Assembly (NCBI RefSeq): GCF_002295115.1
Contig: NZ_NSFV01000004.1
Location: forward strand, 615,746-679,745
Direction: 5' to 3'
DNA from: Mesorhizobium sp. WSM4311
GTDB lineage: Bacteria; Pseudomonadota; Alphaproteobacteria; Rhizobiales; Rhizobiaceae
DNA length: 64,000 nt
The translations under genes and the position numbers were made by a program. The notes beneath the pieces were generated by a model. The model made no database searches, was not told the origin of the DNA, and was given only the letters and a program-made list of their open reading frames with translations. Positions 8,554 to 16,354 of the stretch are shown piece after piece (position 1 is the stretch's first letter; every line of letters starts with the position of its first letter).

Positions 8554-9618
8554 TCAGGTTCCCGAGGCCTCCTTGGGGGTGATCTCCACCCAGCTCGGCG
8601 ACACCGGCAAGGAAAGCCCTGGCGCGAGATCCGGAAATACGGTCTTGCCGAGCTCGATCTTCACCGCCGAGGAATTCGGTGTGTATTTGGCGTCGACCAT
8701 ATCCGTGGTCAGGCCGGGTGAATTGAACAGCACGGTGGTGTCGGCGGGCTTCTTGCCAGTGTCCAGTATGTCGACCGCGAGCTTGATGGCTTCGGCCGAC
8801 AGCGACGGCGGATTGGCGCCGAGCCAGCATTTGGCGCCCTTGGTCTCGGCGCAGGTGACACCGGTGCCGTTGAAAGCGGCGGCGACGATCGGCACCATCG
8901 GCCGGTCGGCATTCTGCAGCGCCTTGATGGCGCCGGTGCCGTAGCCCTGCGAGAAGATGCCGTCGACTTCCGGATGCGCGGCAAGCAGGCTGGCCACGCC
9001 TTCCTGCTCGGGTCCGGCGGCATAATTGCCGTTGAAATAGCCGACGATCTCGATGCCGGGATATTTCTTCAGCACGGCACCAAAGTTCTTCTCGAACTGT
9101 TCCGAAATCGGCGCGCCGGCGAGGCCGCGATCCATGAAAACCTTGCCCTTGCCGCCAAGGATGGAGGCCATCCATTCGGCCTGGTTGTTGGCCATGATGT
9201 CGAAGTCGGAATGCAGCTTGTAGGCGCATTCGGCCGACACGGTCTGGTCGAAGCTGACGACGATGATGCCGGCGTCGCAGGCCTTCTTGATGGTGGGATT
9301 GAGCGCCTCGGCCGACGACGCATCGATGAGGATGGCAGCCGGTTTCTGACGGATGATGTTGTTCAGCGAATTGATCTGAGCCTGAACGGTGTTCTCGGCA
9401 TTTTCGATCTTGAGGTCGACGCGGCCCTTCAGCGGCCCCTTGTTGACGGCGACATTGGCGACGCGTTCCATCTGCTGGCGCCAGTCATTGCCGACGAAAT
9501 TGTTCGAGAGATAGATGGTGTACGGTTTCGGGGTCGATGTATGGCCCGGCATCGCAGCCATCGACGCCGCGAACCCGGCAAGCGCCACGAAGCAGGCGCT
9601 CAAGCTCCTTAGTCTCAT
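8554..9618 (-). CDS. Periplasmic sugar-binding protein (tandem copy 2, first gene of the operon)
   Basis: 354-aa ribose-type binding protein with signal peptide (MRLRSLSACFVALAGFAASM). I start at ATG 9618, which has GGGAGGAAG at ideal spacing; the frame extends 16 codons further without a ribosome-binding site. The mature N-terminus (PKPYTIYLSNNFVGNDWRQQ) almost matches copy 1 and both contain four similarly placed cysteines (KKACDAG, ECAYK, TCAETKGAKCW), likely two disulfides. It is first in the operon binding protein 2 - binding protein 1 - ATPase - permease - permease - lactonase, transcribed from the promoter at 9690-9718. Confidence 0.92.
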   Translation of the reverse strand: MRLRSLSACFVALAGFAASMAAMPGHTSTPKPYTIYLSNNFVGNDWRQQMERVANVAVNKGPLKGRVDLKIENAENTVQAQINSLNNIIRQKPAAILIDASSAEALNPTIKKACDAGIIVVSFDQTVSAECAYKLHSDFDIMANNQAEWMASILGGKGKVFMDRGLAGAPISEQFEKNFGAVLKKYPGIEIVGYFNGNYAAGPEQEGVASLLAAHPEVDGIFSQGYGTGAIKALQNADRPMVPIVAAAFNGTGVTCAETKGAKCWLGANPPSLSAEAIKLAVDILDTGKKPADTTVLFNSPGLTTDMVDAKYTPNSSAVKIELGKTVFPDLAPGLSLPVSPSWVEITPKEASGT

Positions 9619-9689
9619 GGTCTTCCTCCCTGTATTTCCTGCCCAGCCGGTGATGGACTGCGCCATCTTAGTCGGATGAAGACGCTAAA

Positions 9690-9718
9690 TTGATACCGGT
9701 ACCAATCACCTTTGTCAA
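9690..9718 (-). promoter_or_regulatory. Promoter of ABC importer A operon with LacI-type operator in the spacer
   Basis: On the - strand: -35 TTGACA (9713-9718), 17-bp spacer, -10 TATCAA (9690-9695). The palindrome TTGATACCGGTACCAA (9690-9705, + strand reading) has one mismatched pair, is centred on CG as usual for LacI-family operators, and covers the -10 and half the spacer. A bound repressor would block RNA polymerase. The same promoter/operator arrangement recurs at 16295-16323. Confidence 0.75.
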
Positions 9719-9817
9719 TTTGCCCAGACTTGCCAAAGGCTGCGTCCACGAGCCGAATTCGCCGGAGTTCCCCTCTTGCGACGTCTCCCGTGGCCGACCC
9801 TCCAGCCTAGCTATCAT

Positions 9818-9828
9818 GCTATTATAAT
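9818..9828. promoter_or_regulatory. ATTATAAT-type operator O1 upstream of importer A operon
   Basis: GCTATTATAAT in the 262-bp gap between the GntR gene and importer A. It shares the extended GCTATTATAA core with sites O2, O3 and O5. It is about 100 bp upstream of the LacI-controlled promoter, or marks a second promoter (a TAGACA-like -35 lies nearby on the - strand). GntR is the likeliest binder. Confidence 0.55.
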
Positions 9829-9880
9829 TTTATGAGCCTGTCTATGCGATGTCAGCAGAAAATCCCGCCTCCGGCGCGCT

Positions 9881-10645
9881 TCAGGACAGGTCGTTCGGCG
9901 CGTCGTAAGTGATGCTGAAGATATCGGCGGGGTGGCGGGCGACCGAGAATTCGATGCTGCGCTGGTCCGCCGACTGGTAGAGCATCTCTACCGTCAGCAC
10001 CGGACTGCCGAGCGTTATGCCGAGGTCGGCGGCAACCGCCTCGTCGGCGATCTCGGCGCGCACCGTGACATGCGCCACGTCGAGTCGCAGGCCGAGATGT
10101 TTCTGCACCGAACGGAAGATCAGCACGTCGGAAAAATCCTCCCGCTTCAGGCGCGCGCCGATGTCGGGCGGGAAATAGGTGGTGATCTGCGCCTTGCGCT
10201 GTTCGCCGATCGACAGCACGCTGCGCAGGCAATAGCCGGCCTCGTCCTTGCCCATGCCGAAATGGCGCTGGAGCACGGGCGAAACCTCCTTGCGGTAGGA
10301 TTTCACCGTCAGCTCGGCATCCTTGGTGAAGGCCGCCATGTCGGCGAAATTCTTGAACTTCCAGCTCAGATTGACCGAGGGGCTGCGCGCCGCGACCACG
10401 GCAGGCTTGGCCGAACGCTTGCGGATCAGCCCGTCGGCCTCGAGATCGCGCAGCGCCTGGCGAACCGTGATCAGGCTGACGCCGAAATGCTCGGCGATGG
10501 TCGCTTCCTTCGGCAGTTCGCCGCCGACGGGGAAGGTGCCGTTGCCGATCGGCTCGCGCAAAATGTCGGCGAGCTGGCGGTAAAGCGGCCCGTTGGCGCG
10601 GCCGAGCGTGCGCCTGGGAAGACTGTCTATGGTCGGGTGGTCCAT
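9881..10645 (-). CDS. GntR-family (HutC/UTRA) transcriptional regulator
   Basis: DNA-binding regulator of about 254 aa. Seen: N-terminal winged helix (about residues 20-75, including LPKEATIAEHFGVSLITVRQALRDL) and a C-terminal UTRA effector-binding domain (about 90-245) ending in VLTVEMLYQSADQRSIEFS. I start at ATG 10645 (MDHPTIDSLP); the open frame reaches 30 codons upstream but those residues are not regulator-like and cross the palindrome at 10667-10686. A site of the ATTATAAT family lies directly upstream, which suggests autoregulation. It lies between the E1/E2 operon and importer A, and so is the best candidate to bind all five ATTATAAT-type sites of the locus. The effector is probably a pathway intermediate, often a sugar phosphate or sugar acid in this subfamily. 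Confidence 0.9.
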   Translation of the reverse strand: MDHPTIDSLPRRTLGRANGPLYRQLADILREPIGNGTFPVGGELPKEATIAEHFGVSLITVRQALRDLEADGLIRKRSAKPAVVAARSPSVNLSWKFKNFADMAAFTKDAELTVKSYRKEVSPVLQRHFGMGKDEAGYCLRSVLSIGEQRKAQITTYFPPDIGARLKREDFSDVLIFRSVQKHLGLRLDVAHVTVRAEIADEAVAADLGITLGSPVLTVEMLYQSADQRSIEFSVARHPADIFSITYDAPNDLS

Positions 10646-10666
10646 GTGCCTCGTCGCGCCTGTGTC

Positions 10667-10686
10667 GAAGCTTTTATAATAGCTTC
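10667..10686. promoter_or_regulatory. Palindromic operator O2 at the GntR gene promoter
   Basis: GAAGCT-TTTATAAT-AGCTTC: perfect 6-bp arms around an AT-rich core. On the - strand it reads GAAGCTATTATAAA, so it shares the GCTATTATAA core with O1, O3 and O5. It lies 21 bp upstream of the GntR start codon, as expected for autoregulation. Confidence 0.65.
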
Positions 10687-10727
10687 CCACGCCCGAGGCT
10701 AGGCAAGGCTGTTGACGATCAACCGTC

Positions 10728-11453
10728 TCAGACAAAGAGCCGAAGCGGCTGTTCGATCGCCGATTTCAGGGTCGCGAGCCATGCGGCAGCGGTAGCCTCG
10801 TCAACGCTCGCCGCGTCTGTCGTCAGCAGGCATTCGGCATGATCGCCCGGCGTGTCGGACGAAACGGTCAGGCGCATGGTGCGGCCCGGCAGAAGCGGCG
10901 TCATCATCGGCCTGATGTCGCTGGCCGGCAGCAGCCGCAGGGATAGGGTCGCTGGAGTTTCCGTCTCATCCCGGCTGTCGGCCAATGCCGCAAGCCGCAA
11001 GGCGCGCAGCGATGTCAGGGCCATTTCGGGGATCATGGCGAATACGGTTTGCCGGCCTGCCAGTTCCAGCGCCACGGAAGCGCCACCGAACCTGGCTGCC
11101 TGCGGCATCTCGACAAATGCTCGACCGGCGGCACGCAGCAGCACGTCGTCGATGGCGAACACATGGCCCGAGCTCTCAAGCGCCGCCAGCAGGTCTTGCA
11201 GCGCCCCGAGGGCAACGGCGGTGGCAAAGGCGGCGATCCGGTGCGCGGTCGGGGATAGGGCCGCTGCCGGGGCGACGGCATTGGGCGAGGCGAGCGGTGC
11301 GGCAACCGGAACGAAGCCTTGCACATCGGCGGCCAGGATGCGCCCGCCAGGACCGCTGCCGCGAAGTGTTTCGAGCGGCAGGGAACGCTCGCGCGCCAGG
11401 CGGTGGGCATAGGGCGAAACCGCCACCCGGACCTGCGCCGTCGCGATGTTCAT
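10728..11453 (-). CDS. Degenerate 2-oxoacid dehydrogenase E2-like protein (no lipoyl domain, lost active-site His)
   Basis: 241-aa protein related to dihydrolipoamide acyltransferases. Seen: an E3/E1-binding (PSBD) domain at about residues 12-45 (SPYAHRLARE ... SGPGGRILAADV), a short Ala/Pro linker, and a C-terminal domain resembling the E2 catalytic core. No N-terminal lipoyl domain is present. The core motif D-H-R-x-x-D-G-A near the C-terminus aligns with D-A-A-S-V-D-E-A here: the catalytic His is Ala and the Gly is Glu, so normal acyltransferase chemistry is unlikely. The start overlaps the stop of the hydroxyacid dehydrogenase gene (ATGA). Since the lipoyl domain sits on the E1 fusion two genes upstream, this protein may act as scaffold or binding platform. 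Confidence 0.78.
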   Translation of the reverse strand: MNIATAQVRVAVSPYAHRLARERSLPLETLRGSGPGGRILAADVQGFVPVAAPLASPNAVAPAAALSPTAHRIAAFATAVALGALQDLLAALESSGHVFAIDDVLLRAAGRAFVEMPQAARFGGASVALELAGRQTVFAMIPEMALTSLRALRLAALADSRDETETPATLSLRLLPASDIRPMMTPLLPGRTMRLTVSSDTPGDHAECLLTTDAASVDEATAAAWLATLKSAIEQPLRLFV

Positions 11454-12460
11454 TTCAGATACTCCGAATTCACGCAGTTGGTCAGCCGTCCCTCGGTGAG
11501 ATAGGCGTGGACCACCTCGATCGATTTCAGCCGGAGGTCGCGCATCGACGCCGGGCTGTAGAAGGCGGCATGCGGTGTGACGATCAGCCGATTGGCGATC
11601 CAAGGCTCGCGGGCGCGCCAGGCGGCGAGCAGCGGATGATCGAGATCGCCGGGCTCGCTCGGCAAGACGTCGAGGCCGGCGCCGGCGACGATGCCCTCGC
11701 GAATCGCCGCTTCCAGCGCGTCGAGATCGACGATCGGACCACGTGCGGTGTTGATGAGGACAAGGCCTGGCCTGGCGGCGGCGAAGGCGGACGCGCCAAG
11801 CAGCTTGCGGGTCTCCTCGCTGAGCGGCGTGTGGACGCTCACCACATCCGCCCGCTCCATCAATTCACGGAGCGAATGGACGCGTTCGTAGCCGGTCGAC
11901 AGGTCGACACCGGACAGAAGGTGCGGGTCGTAAAACACCACCTTCATATCGAAGGCGGCGGCGCGACGGGCGGTCGCAAGTCCGATGCGGCCGAGACCGA
12001 CAATGCCGAAGGTGGCGCCCTTGTGCCGGCGGACCAGCGGCGCCTTGGAGAAATGCCAGCCTTCGGCGCCATAGCTGGAAAGCTCGGCGCCATAGGCCGA
12101 TGTGCCGCGCGTCAGCGCCAGCATGAGGCCGATGGCGTGATCGGCGACCTCGGTGGTGCCATAGTCCGGCACGTTGCAAGCCGGAATCTTCCGCGCACCC
12201 CAGCCCGCCGTATCGATGTTGTCGAAGCCGACGCCGGAACGCACCGCTATGCGCGCCTTGGGAAAGGCCGATGGCGCGGCGGCGACATTGTGGGTGGGCG
12301 AATAGTTGATGACGGCGTCGACCACCTCGCAGACGGCAGGATCGAGCGCGGCTGCCTTGTCGTTGGTCGAGCGGGCGAGGATGAACTCCATATCGGGATA
12401 ATGCTGCCGCTCGAGTTCGGCCTCGTCGGCGGCTTGCCAGTTGGCGCACAGGATCTTCAT
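11450..12460 (-). CDS. D-isomer-specific 2-hydroxyacid dehydrogenase (C-terminal-binding-protein type)
   Basis: NAD-dependent dehydrogenase of about 336 aa interconverting a 2-hydroxyacid and a 2-oxoacid. Seen: Rossmann GIVGLGRIGLATARRAAAF (about residues 150-168), catalytic Arg in NTARGPIVD, catalytic Glu in GLDVLPSEP and catalytic His in TPHAAFYS. All three catalytic residues are present. Start ATG 12460 has AAGGGG upstream. It is the middle gene of the three-gene unit E1 fusion - dehydrogenase - E2-like, so it could produce or remove the 2-oxoacid used by the E1. Confidence 0.9.
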   Translation of the reverse strand: MKILCANWQAADEAELERQHYPDMEFILARSTNDKAAALDPAVCEVVDAVINYSPTHNVAAAPSAFPKARIAVRSGVGFDNIDTAGWGARKIPACNVPDYGTTEVADHAIGLMLALTRGTSAYGAELSSYGAEGWHFSKAPLVRRHKGATFGIVGLGRIGLATARRAAAFDMKVVFYDPHLLSGVDLSTGYERVHSLRELMERADVVSVHTPLSEETRKLLGASAFAAARPGLVLINTARGPIVDLDALEAAIREGIVAGAGLDVLPSEPGDLDHPLLAAWRAREPWIANRLIVTPHAAFYSPASMRDLRLKSIEVVHAYLTEGRLTNCVNSEYLK

Positions 12461-12494
12461 GCCAGCCCCTTCGGATTTCAAGTTCGGTGATGGG

Positions 12495-14885
12495 TTATTT
12501 CTTGATGCCGCCGATGCGGCCGCCCATCGGCACCACGGCGCCGACCGGCTGATCGATGGCGTTGAGTGTCCCGCTGGCCGGTGCCTCGATCTCGACCACG
12601 GCCTTGTCGGTCTCGATCTCGGCGATCAGTTCGCCTTCCTTGACCTGATCACCGACCGTCTTCAGCCATTTGACGACGGTGCCTTCGCTGACGGTGAGAT
12701 CGCCGAACGGCATTGTGATCGGCTCGTCGTCGCTGGGAGCGGCAGCCGCTGAAGCGGCGGGCAAGGATCTGGCTGGAGCAGGCGCTGGGTTAGCCGGCGC
12801 AGCACTTTTCAGGCCGACCGTATACCAATGGTCCGGCACCGGCGGTTGGCCCGATATGACGTCGCGCACGCCCTGGGCGATGCGCGCCGTGTCGACCAGC
12901 ATGGCGCGCTCCAGCACTGGCGCGAAGGGATGCGAGGTCGGCGCGGTGTGCAGCCTTCCCGGTGGGGCGTCGAGTTCGTCGAAGGCGAACTCGTTGATGG
13001 CCTGGGCGATCTCGCCGCCAAGGCCGCACATCGCCCAGGCTTCGTCGACGATGAGCAGGCGATGGGTCTTTCGGACGCTGGCGACGATGGTGTCAATGTC
13101 GAGCGGCATGATGGTGCGGGGATCGATCACCTCCGCCTCGATTCCTTCGGCGGCGAGCGCCTCGGCTGCCTCCAGCGTGCGCTGCACCATCTGGCCGGCG
13201 GCAACGATGGTGATGTCGGTGCCTGCCCGCGCAATGCGCGCGACGCCGAAAGGCACAAAATGCTCGCCGACCGGCACCTCGCCCTTGGAGGCGAACAGCG
13301 CCTTGGGCTCAAGCATGATGACCGGATCGCCGGCCCTGAGCGCGGTCTTCATCAGGCCCTTGGCATCGGCAGGGGTCGACGGCACGCAGACGATAAGGCC
13401 CGGCATATGGGCGAAGACCGGATGATAGATGCCGCTGTGATGCGGCCCGGAGCTGCGCAGCGCGCCGGCGCCGACGCGCACCACCATTGGCGCGCTCATC
13501 AGGCCGCTGGTCATGTAGCGCAGCTTGGCCGCCTGCAGGAAGATCTGGCCGGCGGTTTCGAAGGCAAAGTCGGCGAACATCAGGTCCGAGACGGTGCGCG
13601 CTCCGGTGGCCGAGGCGCCGACGGCGGCGGCGGTGAAGCCCTGCTCGGAGATCGGCGTGTCGACCATGCGCTCGGCGCCGAATTCCTGCCAGAGGTTTTT
13701 GGTGTGAGCGAAACTGCCGCCGCGCTCGCCGGTGCCCTCGCCGAAATAGAGGATCGCCGGATTGGCGCGCATTTCCTCGGCGATGCCGTCACGTACGGCC
13801 TCGAGCCATCCCTGCGTGCGGGTCTCGCCGACGGCTCGCCAAGCCAAGGCGGCGGGCGGATTGATCGGATCGGCAAAGACATGCAGAAGCACCGTCGCCG
13901 GATCGGGCTCGGGCGAGTTGCGGGCAAAGGTCAGAGCCTCCTCGACCACCTTCTCGATCCTCGCTTCTATTGCCGCGAGCGCCTCGGCATCGGCGATGCC
14001 ATAGTCCTCGATCAGCCGCTTGCGGAACATGTCGATGGGGTCGCGCTTGATCCAGGCGTCGAGTTCCTCCTGCGTGCGATAAGTGCCGATGACCGGATCG
14101 CCCTCATGGTGACCGACGGTGCGGTAGGTCTTGGCCTCGATCAGCGTCGGGCCCTTGCCGGAACGGGCGCGCTCGGCGGCCTCCTTCATCGCCAGCCAGA
14201 CGGCGAAGACGTCGTTGCCGTCGACCGCAACCCCAGGCATGCCGTAGGAGGCGGCCTTGGTGGCGATCTCTGGGTTCAGCGTGATCGACTTCAGCGGCGT
14301 CGCCGTGGCGTAGAGGTTGTTCTCGCAGATGAAGACCGCCGGCGCCCGCTGCACGGCGGCGAAGTTGAGCGCCTCGTGGAAGCCGCCATGGTTGGCGGCG
14401 CCGTCGCCGAAGAAAGCGACGCCGATGTCGTCGCGGCCCTGCTGGCGAGCGCCCATGCCGATGCCGACGGCATGGCCGATGCCGGCGGCGACGATGCCGT
14501 TGGTGCCGAACAGGCCGACCGAGCGGTCGTAGAGATGCATGGTGCCGCCGCGGCCGCCGCAAATGCCGTCAACCTTGCCGAACAGCTCGGCCATCACCCG
14601 GCCGGGATTGGCGCCCTTGGCCAGCGCGTGGCCGTGGCCGCGATGGGTCGATGTCACCCAGTCGGTTGGCCGCAGATGCGCGCAGACGCCGACGCCCGTC
14701 GCCTCCTCGCCGATATAGAGATGCAGGAAGCCGGGTGTTTCGCCCTTGCGGCAGGCGATCTGGGCGATGCTTTCGAAACGGCGCAAAAGTACCATGCGTT
14801 CGAACAGATCGAGCAGGATTTTTGGATCGGGCAGGTTTGGAGCGCCCTTGAAATCGTCGCGTGCGCGCGCCGCAGACATTGCCAC
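12495..14885 (-). CDS. Fused 2-oxoacid dehydrogenase E1alpha-E1beta with C-terminal lipoyl domain
   Basis: 796-aa single-chain thiamine-diphosphate dehydrogenase. Order: E1alpha at about 1-330 (RRFE, GDGAANHGGFHEALNFA thiamine motif, TYRTVGHHEGDP), E1beta at about 345-670 (YFGEGTGERGG, DTPISEQGF, FADFAFETAGQI), an Ala/Pro linker at about 690-715, and a lipoyl domain at about 720-796 with the acceptor lysine in EIETDKAVVEI (Lys 761). E1alpha and E1beta are normally separate genes and the lipoyl domain belongs to E2. The GTG at 14885 is preferred because GGGAGG lies 5 bases before it; ATG 14879 is the alternative. It is first in the operon from the promoter at 14963-14990. The closest functional analogy is acetoin/branched-chain dehydrogenases; the substrate is unknown. 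No E3 gene is nearby. Confidence 0.9.
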   Translation of the reverse strand: MAMSAARARDDFKGAPNLPDPKILLDLFERMVLLRRFESIAQIACRKGETPGFLHLYIGEEATGVGVCAHLRPTDWVTSTHRGHGHALAKGANPGRVMAELFGKVDGICGGRGGTMHLYDRSVGLFGTNGIVAAGIGHAVGIGMGARQQGRDDIGVAFFGDGAANHGGFHEALNFAAVQRAPAVFICENNLYATATPLKSITLNPEIATKAASYGMPGVAVDGNDVFAVWLAMKEAAERARSGKGPTLIEAKTYRTVGHHEGDPVIGTYRTQEELDAWIKRDPIDMFRKRLIEDYGIADAEALAAIEARIEKVVEEALTFARNSPEPDPATVLLHVFADPINPPAALAWRAVGETRTQGWLEAVRDGIAEEMRANPAILYFGEGTGERGGSFAHTKNLWQEFGAERMVDTPISEQGFTAAAVGASATGARTVSDLMFADFAFETAGQIFLQAAKLRYMTSGLMSAPMVVRVGAGALRSSGPHHSGIYHPVFAHMPGLIVCVPSTPADAKGLMKTALRAGDPVIMLEPKALFASKGEVPVGEHFVPFGVARIARAGTDITIVAAGQMVQRTLEAAEALAAEGIEAEVIDPRTIMPLDIDTIVASVRKTHRLLIVDEAWAMCGLGGEIAQAINEFAFDELDAPPGRLHTAPTSHPFAPVLERAMLVDTARIAQGVRDVISGQPPVPDHWYTVGLKSAAPANPAPAPARSLPAASAAAAPSDDEPITMPFGDLTVSEGTVVKWLKTVGDQVKEGELIAEIETDKAVVEIEAPASGTLNAIDQPVGAVVPMGGRIGGIKK

Positions 14886-14962
14886 CAGAGCCTCCCTGAA
14901 ATGCGTCCGACGCCGGGCGGCAGAGCGCCGGCGGCGAGCTTGTTGGCCGCTCGCTTTGGCGC

Positions 14963-14990
14963 ATCATAGATTATAATAGCATAATGTCTA
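14963..14990 (-). promoter_or_regulatory. Promoter of the E1 operon with operator O3 in the spacer
   Basis: On the - strand: -35 TAGACA (14985-14990), 16-bp spacer, -10 TATGAT (14963-14968). The spacer contains GCTATTATAAT (ATTATAAT at 14970-14977), the shared operator core. Repression by occupying the -35/-10 spacer is the likely mode. The leader to the GTG is about 70 nt. Confidence 0.6.
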
Positions 14991-15017
14991 CTGGCTTCGG
15001 ACCGAGCCGTGCGATGG

Positions 15018-16238
15018 CTAGAGTCTGGTGATCCGAACGGTCGCGTCGGGCCGCTGAAACAGCTCCGGCCGCAGGCTGAGACCCAGCCCCGGCCCTTCGA
15101 GCGGCGCAACGTGGCCGTCCTTGACCGGCGGAATGTCGGCGACGATCTCGGTGTACCAGCCGGTGAAATACGCGCGCACCGCCTCCTGGTAGTTGACGTT
15201 CGGCAAGGTCGCCGACAGCGCGCAACTGGCGGCATAGACGATCGGCCCGGTGCAATCGTGCAAGGTGACAGGCAGTTCGCTGGCCTCGGCCATGTTGGCG
15301 ATCTTGCGCGCTTCGGAGAGGCCGCCGCACCAGGCGAGATCAATCATGATCACGCTGGCCGCGCGCTTGTCGATCAGTTGCTTGAACATCTGCCGCGAGG
15401 CGAGCCGCTCGCTGGCGGCGATCGGTATTGATGTATGGCGGGCAAGCTCGGCCATGGCGTCAAGCTCGTTGTAGCGGATCGGCTCCTCCAGCCAGGCGAC
15501 GTCATGGGCTTTCAGCGCCTCGGCGATGCGCAGCACCGGCGGCAAGGTCCACAGCCCGTGCAGTTCGACCATGATTTCCATGTCGCGGCCGACAGCGTCG
15601 CGGATTTTCTGGAAAGGCTCCAATGCCTTGTCCAGATCGGTCAGCGAAATGCGCGTGCCATTCGATGCCTCGGCGGCGATGTCGAACGGCCAGATCTTCA
15701 TCGCGCCGATGCCTTCCGACTTCAGGCTCCTGGCGAGATCGCCGGCATTGTAGCGCCAGGCGAGCAGGTCCTCGTACGGGCCTTCGTTGGAATCGCCAGG
15801 CTTGAGCGACCAGTCCTCGCCGCGCTCGAACAGGGCGTTCCTCTTGGTGGCCCGGACGTGCTTGTAGCCGGCGCAGGTGTTGTAGACCGGCACGCTCTTG
15901 TGGGTGCGCCCGCCAAGCAGCCGCCAGATCGGCTCGCCGAGCGCCTGGCCATAGATATCCCATAGCGCGATGTTGACGGCGGAATTGCCGCGCAGCTCGG
16001 CGCCGGAATCGCGGGCGCCGACATAGACGCTGCCCAGCATGCGGTCGTGCAGTTCGATGTCGCGCGGATCCTTGCCGAGGAGATAGGACGCGACATTGTC
16101 GTGGATGTAGGCGGCGACCGGCCCCGGCGCCCAGAACGTCTCGCCGGTGCCGATCAGGCCGGCATCGGTGTGGACGCGCAGCCAGAACAGGAAGGGGAAT
16201 TCCGCCAGCTGCAGCGTCTCGAGCGCGACGACTTTCAT
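15018..16238 (-). CDS. Mandelate racemase/muconate lactonizing enzyme-family dehydratase
   Basis: Enolase-superfamily protein of 406 aa, most likely a sugar-acid dehydratase. Start ATG 16238 (MKVVALETL) follows a GGGGAG site. Seen: N-terminal capping domain (1-120), then barrel motifs GAMKIWPFD, metal-ligand region MVELHGLW, second ligand in AWLEEPI, third in IAASERL, and an Asp/His pair (IMIDLAWCGG, TLHDCTG) as general base candidates. It is a single-gene unit divergent from the SDR-transketolase operon; its promoter must lie in the 116-bp shared gap. Product would be a 2-keto-3-deoxy sugar acid. The exact substrate is not deducible. Confidence 0.87.
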   Translation of the reverse strand: MKVVALETLQLAEFPFLFWLRVHTDAGLIGTGETFWAPGPVAAYIHDNVASYLLGKDPRDIELHDRMLGSVYVGARDSGAELRGNSAVNIALWDIYGQALGEPIWRLLGGRTHKSVPVYNTCAGYKHVRATKRNALFERGEDWSLKPGDSNEGPYEDLLAWRYNAGDLARSLKSEGIGAMKIWPFDIAAEASNGTRISLTDLDKALEPFQKIRDAVGRDMEIMVELHGLWTLPPVLRIAEALKAHDVAWLEEPIRYNELDAMAELARHTSIPIAASERLASRQMFKQLIDKRAASVIMIDLAWCGGLSEARKIANMAEASELPVTLHDCTGPIVYAASCALSATLPNVNYQEAVRAYFTGWYTEIVADIPPVKDGHVAPLEGPGLGLSLRPELFQRPDATVRITRL

Positions 16239-16294
16239 TGTTTTCTCCCCATTGCAGCGAACCATGCGGTCGGCGGGACAATAGCACATCGCCG

Positions 16295-16323
16295 TTGACA
16301 GCCATTTATGGTACCGGTATCAA
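16295..16323 (+). promoter_or_regulatory. Promoter of the SDR-transketolase-dehydratase operon with LacI-type operator
   Basis: -35 TTGACA (16295-16300), 17-bp spacer, -10 TATCAA (16318-16323). The palindrome ATGGTACCGGTATCAA (16308-16323) overlaps the -10. Promoter elements, spacing and operator position equal those at 9690-9718. The predicted transcript begins near 16330, which argues against ATG 16334 as translational start of the SDR gene. Confidence 0.75.
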
Positions 16324-16354
16324 TCGCGTCAAGATGGCCACCGGGAGGGTTTTC

